From the NCBI GenBank assembly GCA_037439705.1, contig JBBIVP010000099.1, positions 1-8,035 of the forward strand: DNA of 8,035 nt, written 5' to 3'. Under the pieces are notes generated by a model. The model had not been told where the DNA came from and made no database searches. It was given only the letters and a program-made list of their open reading frames with translations. Below are positions 1 through 4,744 of the stretch, piece by piece. Within the stretch, counting starts at the first letter, position 1. Each line of letters opens with the position of its first letter. Source of the stretch: JBBIVP01 sp037439705 [NCBI: bacterium] (GTDB lineage Bacteria; JBBIVP01). The position numbers and the translations under genes were made by a program.

Positions 1-97
1 TAAGACAAATTTCCAGAAAAATCTAAAATTAAAGAAAATATATTTAGAGAGAGAGAACTCTTTAGAAAATTTCTATCCCTCTTTCTCATACATTAAA

Positions 98-125
98 ATT
101 ATAAAAGAGAGAAAACAAAAGTCAA
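98..125 (-). promoter_or_regulatory. Strong-looking sigma70-type promoter reading leftward out of the window
   Basis: On the minus strand a TTGACT -35 box (125 to 120) and a perfect TATAAT -10 box (103 to 98) are separated by 16 nt, which predicts a transcription start near position 91. Directly upstream of the -35 (about 126-145) lie A and T tracts that resemble an UP element. The transcript would run off the left edge. An ATG at 89-87 opens a frame that stays open to position 1, but it would be almost leaderless and its 29 residues resemble nothing I recognise, so I do not call a gene there. The boxes are seen directly; promoter activity is inferred. Confidence 0.55.
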
Positions 126-184
126 GCAAAAATTTTAATTTTTTCTTATGTCAAGAAAATCAAAAATTCCTTCAAAAAAATCTA

Positions 185-226
185 CAAAAAAGCCCACTTT
201 TTCAGAACCCTCATAGAATTCTGAAA
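185..226 (-). terminator. Probable rho-independent terminator of the ligase-lipoprotein unit
   Basis: Immediately after the lipoprotein stop codon, the minus strand carries an 8-bp inverted repeat, TTTCAGAA (226-219) and TTCTGAAA (207-200), with an 11-nt loop. It is followed by a second small hairpin, AAAAAG-TGGG-CTTTTT, that runs into a six-T tract (190-185). The stems are AT-rich and therefore weak, but position and T tract fit termination of the leftward unit. Confidence 0.5.
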
Positions 227-661
227 TTAATTTCCCTTTTTTATCACAATCTGGAGGATATTTCTCTTTCTATCAGGAGAGGTAATAAAGAAAGATGCCT
301 CTCCCTCTTTATCCACATATTCCCTCAATTCCTTGGAAATCGGAATGTCATATCCTGGGTACTTCCCGTAATCTCCTCCTTCTTCCTTTACATATATTTC
401 ACCCGTGTATGAAGATTTTTTGAATTTTATGGAAAAAGTATATTTGTTCCCGGGAAGAACCAGAAATTCAAAGGGCTCTTTTAATTTTTCTTCACCAACA
501 CGAACTTCTAAAGCATCCTCAACAAATGTAAATCTCGCTGTAAATTGAAGGGCTTCCTTGAGAAGCGCTTCCTTTCTTTCTTTCTCATACTTTTCGTATG
601 CTAACTCCCTTGATGGACCACAGGAAAATAGAAAAAGTAAAATGCACAAAATTTTTTTCAC
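227..661 (-). CDS. Small putative lipoprotein of unknown function
   Basis: This 144-residue protein starts at a GTG (661-659) preceded by GAGGTG with 5 nt spacing. The N-terminus is a short classic lipoprotein signal: two lysines, a hydrophobic stretch at residues 4-13, then L-F-S-C with the candidate lipidated cysteine at C14, followed by Gly-Pro. Mature residues 17-40 are charged and predicted helical, rich in Glu, Lys and Tyr. The rest alternates polar and hydrophobic residues, suggesting beta structure. I recognise no family. The gene begins 38 nt after the acyl-CoA synthetase stop with no obvious promoter between, so it is probably co-transcribed and ends at the hairpin at 185-226. Its maturation would need Lsp, encoded by lspA at the other end of the window, but that holds for any lipoprotein and implies no special link. 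Lipoprotein status is fairly secure; function is unknown. Confidence 0.75.
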   Translation of the reverse strand: MKKILCILLFLFSCGPSRELAYEKYEKERKEALLKEALQFTARFTFVEDALEVRVGEEKLKEPFEFLVLPGNKYTFSIKFKKSSYTGEIYVKEEGGDYGKYPGYDIPISKELREYVDKEGEASFFITSPDRKRNILQIVIKKGN

Positions 662-699
662 TTCTTCACCTCATTTGAATTTTACTATTCTTTTATAAA

Positions 700-2394
700 C
701 TATTCAAGAAAAATGTTTTCATACTGTTTTCTTAAGAGCTTTTTGTCAATTTTCATTGTTGCTCCGTATGGCATCTCCTGAACGATTATAACCTTTCTCG
801 GTGCCTTATATGGTGCAATGTTCTTCTTAGCCCATTCAAGGAGTTTTTCTTCTGTTGCTTTTGATCCTGGCTTGAGTCTCACAATTGCGATTGGTTTCTG
901 CCCCTTTATCTTATCCTTTACACCTATTACTGCCACCTCAGCAATATCTGAATTTTCCATCATCTCTTCCTCTACTTCTTTTGAGAATACAGAATAACCT
1001 CCGACCTTTATCATATCCTTTTCCCTGTCCACAAAGTAAAGCCTTCCCTTTTTATCCATCCGCATGATATCTCCTGTCCTGAACCACCCATCTTTAAATG
1101 CAGTCTTATTCAGTTCATCAGCCTTCCAGTAAGCCTTTATGACCCTTGGCCCACGAACAATAAGCTCACCGGGTTCACCTACCTTTACCTCATTCCAGTT
1201 TTCATCAACAATTTTTACCTCCATCTGCCTTGTTGGCTTTCCAACGCATCCATGAGGCTTTTCCCTCCATTTTCTGAAGAAGAATGGATGGACATAAAGG
1301 GCTGTTATTCCTGTGGTTTCAACCTGTCCATAACCTTCAAAGAAAAGTGGTGGAATTACTTGTCTGCCAAATAATCTTATTCCTCCATATTTTCTGAATT
1401 CCTCCAGGTATTCCTTCGGCAATGCATCTGCAGCGCTACCCCATACCTTCATCTTGGAGAGGTCATAATTTCTTGCACCTGTTATGGAGAGCATCGCGTA
1501 CATTGCTGGAACTCCTATGAAAACCCTGACTCCATATTTCTCCATTATTTTTAAGGCATATTCAGGTTCAAATCTTGACATAAAGATGCATGGAAGACCC
1601 ATTGAACACATGGCAATCATCATTACATAACCCATTACATGTGCCAGTGGAACAACATAGAGTCCAAGAAACCGATTAAATGTTGGAAATAATCCTCCCA
1701 AAAGAACCGTCCTCTTGATTGTTCTTGCTACTGCCTCTTCGTGAAGAATTGCTCCCTTTGGATATCCCGTGGTCCCCGAGGTATAAAGGATAGAAACCAT
1801 ATCATCCGGATGCTTTTCAACTGGTTCAAGTTCCTCCTTCGAATTTAACATCATTTGAGTCAGGCTATAAAATCCCTCTGGAACCTCCTCCCTTGTCAGC
1901 ATTACCCACTTCTTTATGGAAGGAAATTTTGATATATCCTCTATGCTCGCATTGAAAACCTGTCTGTCCGTTACAAGAACCTCTGCTTCAGCGTTCTCAA
2001 CCACATACTTTATTTCGTTTGGTTTATACATGGCATTAAGTGGAACAACAACAGCGCCGATCTTCATTCCAGCAAAGTAGGCAAATACGAGTTCAATTCT
2101 GTTCATTGTTATAAAGGCAATTCTATCTCCCTTCTTTACTCCGAGTTCTTTAAAGGCATTTCCCATTCTGTTTATGAATTTCAGCATATCCCTGTATGTA
2201 AAGGCTGAACCTTTAAAAAATCCGTAATCCAGCTCTTTTTCAAGGAAAAAAGTTTTTCTGTCCCCATATATATCAGAAAGAATATCAATCCAGTTGGAGG
2301 TGTCAAATTTATTGTAGGAAAAAAGAACCTTGAAGAGTTTTTTAAAGTAAAAGGGTTTTGCGTTCTCTAATTCAATTCTCTCTTTCTCAACCAT
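700..2394 (-). CDS. AMP-forming acyl-CoA synthetase (fatty-acid-CoA ligase-like)
   Basis: This 564-residue member of the ANL adenylating family would activate a carboxylic acid to acyl-AMP and then acyl-CoA, most likely a fatty acid given the neighbouring genes. Visible motifs are the P-loop-like signature YTSGTTGYPKG (204-214), the A5 motif EGYGQVETTG (353-362), the A7 motif GWFRTGD (436-442, ribose-binding Asp442), and the hinge and A8 region DREKDMIKVGGYSVFSKEVE (456-475). The C-terminal catalytic lysine is probably K548, in a slightly unusual TMKID context where most relatives have TGK. Length is normal for the family. The ATG start is supported by a perfect AGGAGG six nt upstream. The gene is the first of a two-gene leftward unit and has its own promoter with operator-like palindromes. 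Substrate cannot be read from sequence: medium- or long-chain fatty acid is the default, an aromatic or branched acid is possible. Confidence 0.92.
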   Translation of the reverse strand: MVEKERIELENAKPFYFKKLFKVLFSYNKFDTSNWIDILSDIYGDRKTFFLEKELDYGFFKGSAFTYRDMLKFINRMGNAFKELGVKKGDRIAFITMNRIELVFAYFAGMKIGAVVVPLNAMYKPNEIKYVVENAEAEVLVTDRQVFNASIEDISKFPSIKKWVMLTREEVPEGFYSLTQMMLNSKEELEPVEKHPDDMVSILYTSGTTGYPKGAILHEEAVARTIKRTVLLGGLFPTFNRFLGLYVVPLAHVMGYVMMIAMCSMGLPCIFMSRFEPEYALKIMEKYGVRVFIGVPAMYAMLSITGARNYDLSKMKVWGSAADALPKEYLEEFRKYGGIRLFGRQVIPPLFFEGYGQVETTGITALYVHPFFFRKWREKPHGCVGKPTRQMEVKIVDENWNEVKVGEPGELIVRGPRVIKAYWKADELNKTAFKDGWFRTGDIMRMDKKGRLYFVDREKDMIKVGGYSVFSKEVEEEMMENSDIAEVAVIGVKDKIKGQKPIAIVRLKPGSKATEEKLLEWAKKNIAPYKAPRKVIIVQEMPYGATMKIDKKLLRKQYENIFLE

Positions 2395-2400
2395 CTTTTA

Positions 2401-2406
2401 CCTCCT
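2401..2406 (-). promoter_or_regulatory. Consensus ribosome binding site of the acyl-CoA synthetase
   Basis: The minus strand reads AGGAGG six nt before the ATG at 2394, a perfect anti-Shine-Dalgarno match that fixes the start codon. Confidence 0.9.
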
Positions 2407-2407
2407 A

Positions 2408-2444
2408 TTATTATAGTAATAAAATGTTATTACAATAGTAATAA
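2408..2444. promoter_or_regulatory. Tandem palindromic operator-like sites over the synthetase promoter
   Basis: Two inverted repeats lie side by side. The distal one (2427-2444) is TTATTAC-AATA-GTAATAA, with 7-bp perfect arms. The proximal one (2408-2422) is TTATTA-TAG-TAATAA, with 6-bp perfect arms. Both contain the 12-nt string ATAGTAATAAAA, at 2413-2424 and 2435-2446, a 22-bp period that puts them on about the same face of the helix two turns apart. The distal site fills the spacer between the -35 and -10 boxes and the proximal one covers the predicted start of transcription, as a repressor site would. TetR- and GntR-family regulators often control acyl-CoA synthetase genes through such sites, but no regulator gene is in the window. 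The repeats are seen; repression is inferred. Confidence 0.6.
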
Positions 2445-2451
2445 AAGTCAA
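2424..2451 (-). promoter_or_regulatory. Promoter of the acyl-CoA synthetase / lipoprotein unit
   Basis: The minus strand has TTGACT (2451-2446) as -35 and TAACAT (2429-2424) as -10 with a 16-nt spacer, predicting a start near 2417 and a leader of about 22 nt containing the AGGAGG. The -10 matches the consensus at 4 of 6 positions. A TATAAT at 2415-2410 is a less likely alternative, since transcription would then begin inside the ribosome binding site. Confidence 0.55.
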
Positions 2452-2489
2452 GAGGAATTTTTTTCCGGGAGGTGGTCGGGAATTTTTCC

Positions 2490-3022
2490 TTACCAGTTAT
2501 AATATAAATAAATTGAGGCTCCTGGAGAAATGGTTGTAACTTCTTCTCCTGTGTATAAAGCCATCGGAAAGATGTTAAATCCCAAACTTATATGCTTAAC
2601 AATTGAAAACCCGAATCCAGTTTCTACACCCATCCCTATACCCGTATGAAAACGCACTGTAGAGTCGTCCTCTTCATCAATGCTCCATAGAAACCAGCCC
2701 TCCGGTCACATAAAACCTCCATTCTTTTGCTTTTGAAACTTCATATTGGACTTCCACTCCCGTGGAATAAGCGCAACCTCCGTCGGTGTCTTCACCATAA
2801 ATTAGTCCTCCTGTTATCTGAATAAAGCCATGGATTGGGAGAATGGTATCTGATAGAAAACCCTATCCCTGAAATACTGCTTATACTTACACCAGCAGAA
2901 AAGTATTTTACATAGGTAAAAGTTGGTTTTTCTTCTCCCTTGCTAATACAGGGAAATAAACAAAAGAAGCCTACTACGAAAGTTAATATAAAGTGCCTTT
3001 TCTTCTCAATCTCTTTTGTCAC
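2490..3022 (-). pseudogene. Frameshifted gene for a small exported beta-barrel-like (outer membrane) protein
   Basis: A reading frame opens at a GTG (3022-3020) with an N-terminal signal peptide: Lys/Arg-rich start, then a hydrophobic stretch including FILTFVVGFFCLF. It reads to about GIGFSIRYHSPN and stops at 2792. Shifting by one base near 2860-2800 restores a second open stretch, GFIQITGGLIYGEDTDGG onward to WRFYVTGG, which stops at 2677. A second one-base shift near 2705-2680, around a GGAGGG run, restores GWFLWSIDEEDDS onward to a TAA at 2492-2490, ending YLYYNW. Both shifts are +1, so the intact protein would be about 176 residues. Alternating polar/hydrophobic strands, many Gly and aromatics, and a terminal Trp fit a small outer-membrane beta-barrel. 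No family name can be given. The shifts could be real decay or sequencing errors. The GTG start lacks a good ribosome binding site, so the true start is uncertain. Confidence 0.7.
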
Positions 3023-3031
3023 TTTTTAATA

Positions 3032-3061
3032 ATTATACGCCCTCCCCCCTTCATGCTTCAA
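3032..3061 (-). promoter_or_regulatory. Candidate promoter of the broken barrel-protein gene
   Basis: The minus strand has TTGAAG (3061-3056) and a perfect TATAAT (3037-3032) with an 18-nt, unusually G-rich spacer. It would start transcription only a few nt before the GTG at 3022, leaving almost no leader. Either the mRNA is near-leaderless or the true start codon lies further in. Confidence 0.35.
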
Positions 3062-3085
3062 GATTTGTGTTGTACATTACAGGGC

Positions 3086-3114
3086 TTGATTATTGCTTCA
3101 TTTTGAGGTTAAAT
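3086..3114 (+). promoter_or_regulatory. Weak candidate promoter for the rightward four-gene unit
   Basis: TTGATT (3086-3091) and TTAAAT (3109-3114) are spaced by 17 nt, each matching its consensus at 4 of 6 positions. This predicts a start near 3121, just upstream of the ribosome binding site at 3131. It is the best pair I find in the 118-bp divergent gap, but AT-rich DNA yields such matches by chance. Confidence 0.25.
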
Positions 3115-3130
3115 CTAAAAAATTTTTAAA

Positions 3131-3134
3131 GGAG
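3131..3134 (+). promoter_or_regulatory. Ribosome binding site deciding the MaoC start
   Basis: GGAG lies six nt before the ATG at 3141. The longer frame, from a TTG at 3093, adds 16 lysine-rich residues unlike the family N-terminus and has no comparable site, so 3141 is preferred. Confidence 0.75.
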
Positions 3135-3140
3135 AAAAAG

Positions 3141-3590
3141 ATGGAGAGACTTTATTATGAGGATGTGGAAGTAGGAGATGAGTGGACTTCAGGAGGAAGG
3201 ACAATCACAGAGGCTGATATTGTAAACTTTGCAGGTATATCGGGAGACTTCAATCCCCTTCACATAGATGAGGAGTTTGGAAAAAAGACAATTTTTGGAA
3301 AAAGAATTGCTCACGGTCTTTTAGGGCTTGCAATAATGAGCGGTCTCGGAAGTTTTTATCCGCCAATGAGAACTGTTGCTTTTCTCGGGATTAAGGAATG
3401 GAACTTCAAGGCTCCAATTTATATTGGAGATACAATTTATGTGAAAACCAAAGTTATTGAAAAAAGACTTACCTCAAAGGGAGACCGGGGAATAATAGTC
3501 TGGGAAAAAAAGGTTATAAATCAGAGGGGAGAAGTTGTCCAGGAAGGAAAGACAACAACAATGGTTGAGGTGAGGAGTAAACCCGCATGA
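3141..3590 (+). CDS. MaoC-family (R)-specific enoyl-CoA hydratase
   Basis: This 149-residue single hot-dog domain protein would add water across the double bond of a trans-2-enoyl-CoA, or catalyse the reverse dehydration, in the cytoplasm. The MaoC hydratase motif is intact: SGDFNPLH at residues 34-41, with the catalytic pair Asp36 and His41, followed by a conserved IAHG (56-59). Length is typical of one-domain MaoC proteins. The stop overlaps the next gene's start in an ATGA at 3587-3590, and that gene encodes the acyl-CoA dehydrogenase that would supply its enoyl-CoA. Stereochemistry is assumed from the family ((R)-3-hydroxyacyl-CoA product). If so, it may feed polyhydroxyalkanoate or a bypass rather than classical (S)-specific beta-oxidation. 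MaoC relatives also act on short dicarboxylic or branched substrates, so the exact substrate is open. Confidence 0.9.
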   Translation: MERLYYEDVEVGDEWTSGGRTITEADIVNFAGISGDFNPLHIDEEFGKKTIFGKRIAHGLLGLAIMSGLGSFYPPMRTVAFLGIKEWNFKAPIYIGDTIYVKTKVIEKRLTSKGDRGIIVWEKKVINQRGEVVQEGKTTTMVEVRSKPA

Positions 3591-4744
3591 TAGATTTCAA
3601 AATTCCTTTTGAACTCCCTGAGGAACTAAACTTATTGAGGGAAACAACCCAGAGAATAGTTCAAAAAGAGCTTATACCCCTTGAAAAGAAATTAAAAGAC
3701 GGTGACAGAGTTCCTCCTGAAATTGTAAAAATGTTTAGGGACCTCGGATTCTTTGGCATCACAATTCCTCAGGAATACGGCGGAATGGGGCTCGGAATAC
3801 TTGGTTACATAATTGTTCAGGAAGAACTCGGCAAAACCCTTGATGCTTTTAATCTACTGATAAGTGGAAACAATGGAATTGGTTCTCTCGGTGTTCTATA
3901 TTTTGGAAGCGAAGAACAGAAGAAAAAATACCTTCCAAAAATGGCATCGGGTGAGATAATTTCAGCATTTGCTCTGACCGAGCCAGGGGCAGGTTCCGAT
4001 GCTCAGAGCATAAAGACAAGGGCAGAAAGGAAAGGGGATTTTTACATACTTAACGGAACAAAGCATTTTATCACAAGGGCGGACATTGCAGATGTTTCTA
4101 CGGTAATTGCTGTTACTGACCCGCAGAAAAGGGCAAGGGGAGGATTTTCAGCATTCATTGTGGAGAAGGGAATGAAGGGGTTCAGGATTGCGAGGACGCA
4201 TGAAACAATGGGTTCGGATATAGTGAAGCAGGGTGAACTTGTGTTTGAAGATTGTGAAGTGCCTGCGGAAAACCTTATAGGAAATGAAGGAGATGGATTT
4301 AAGGTGGCAATGAGTGTGCTTGCTGAAGGAAGGCTCGGAATAGGAGCAAGAGCAGTTGGTGCATCAATCAGGCTCCTTGATGAGGCAATAAAGTATTCAA
4401 AAGAAAGAGTTCAATTCGGTCAGCCTATATGCGAATTTCAGGGAATAAGGTGGATGCTCTCAGATATGGCAACCTCTATACTTGCGATGAGAAGCATGCT
4501 TTATTGTGTGGCATTAAGAAGAGATAAGGGAGAGGATGTGACTTCTGAGGCATCAATGGTCAAACTCTTCGCTACGGAGACCGCATGGAGAATTGCGGAT
4601 ATGGCTCTTCAAATCTTCGGCGGATATGGATATATGAAAGACTATCCTGTTGAAAGGCTTTTGAGGGACATAAGGTCAATGAGGATAATAGAGGGGACAT
4701 CAGAGATTCAGAGACTCGTTATAGCAAGAACTTTGCTGAAATGA
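3587..4744 (+). CDS. Acyl-CoA dehydrogenase (FAD-dependent)
   Basis: This 385-residue protein has the full acyl-CoA dehydrogenase fold: N-terminal helical domain (about 1-122), middle beta domain with the signature FALTEPGAGSDA (128-139), and C-terminal helical domain. FAD-binding elements include RVQFG (274-278) and the QIFGGYGY stretch (342-349). The catalytic base is Glu369 in IIEGTSEIQR, the position used by short- and medium-chain enzymes. It would oxidise a saturated acyl-CoA to the trans-2-enoyl-CoA, passing electrons to an electron-transfer flavoprotein not in this window. The ATG overlaps the MaoC stop and is preceded by TGAGGAG nine nt upstream. Its own stop overlaps the ileS start in a second ATGA. 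Middle-domain HETMGSD replaces the more usual KMG(I/M)RGS-like stretch, so chain length or a branched substrate cannot be predicted with confidence. Confidence 0.93.
   Translation: MIDFKIPFELPEELNLLRETTQRIVQKELIPLEKKLKDGDRVPPEIVKMFRDLGFFGITIPQEYGGMGLGILGYIIVQEELGKTLDAFNLLISGNNGIGSLGVLYFGSEEQKKKYLPKMASGEIISAFALTEPGAGSDAQSIKTRAERKGDFYILNGTKHFITRADIADVSTVIAVTDPQKRARGGFSAFIVEKGMKGFRIARTHETMGSDIVKQGELVFEDCEVPAENLIGNEGDGFKVAMSVLAEGRLGIGARAVGASIRLLDEAIKYSKERVQFGQPICEFQGIRWMLSDMATSILAMRSMLYCVALRRDKGEDVTSEASMVKLFATETAWRIADMALQIFGGYGYMKDYPVERLLRDIRSMRIIEGTSEIQRLVIARTLLK

Noticed and set aside
44-56. GA-rich simple repeat near the left edge
   Set aside because: Only about six dinucleotide units with no sign of a coding or regulatory role.
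149-154. Perfect TTGACA on the minus strand as a second leftward promoter
   Set aside because: No -10-like hexamer lies 15-19 nt downstream; the nearest TAAAAT is only 11 nt away.
885-1067. Plus-strand open frame of 60 residues
   Set aside because: It lies wholly inside the well-supported acyl-CoA synthetase on the other strand and is low-complexity Leu/Pro/Ser; an antisense shadow.
2461-2489. Possible rho-independent terminator on the plus strand (TTTCCG...CGGGAA then T5)
   Set aside because: The stem is six pairs including a G-U, no plus-strand gene precedes it, and on the minus strand the pairing has a mismatch.
3093-3140. Upstream TTG start for the MaoC gene adding 16 residues
   Set aside because: The added Lys-rich residues do not fit the family and the ATG at 3141 has GGAG at proper spacing.
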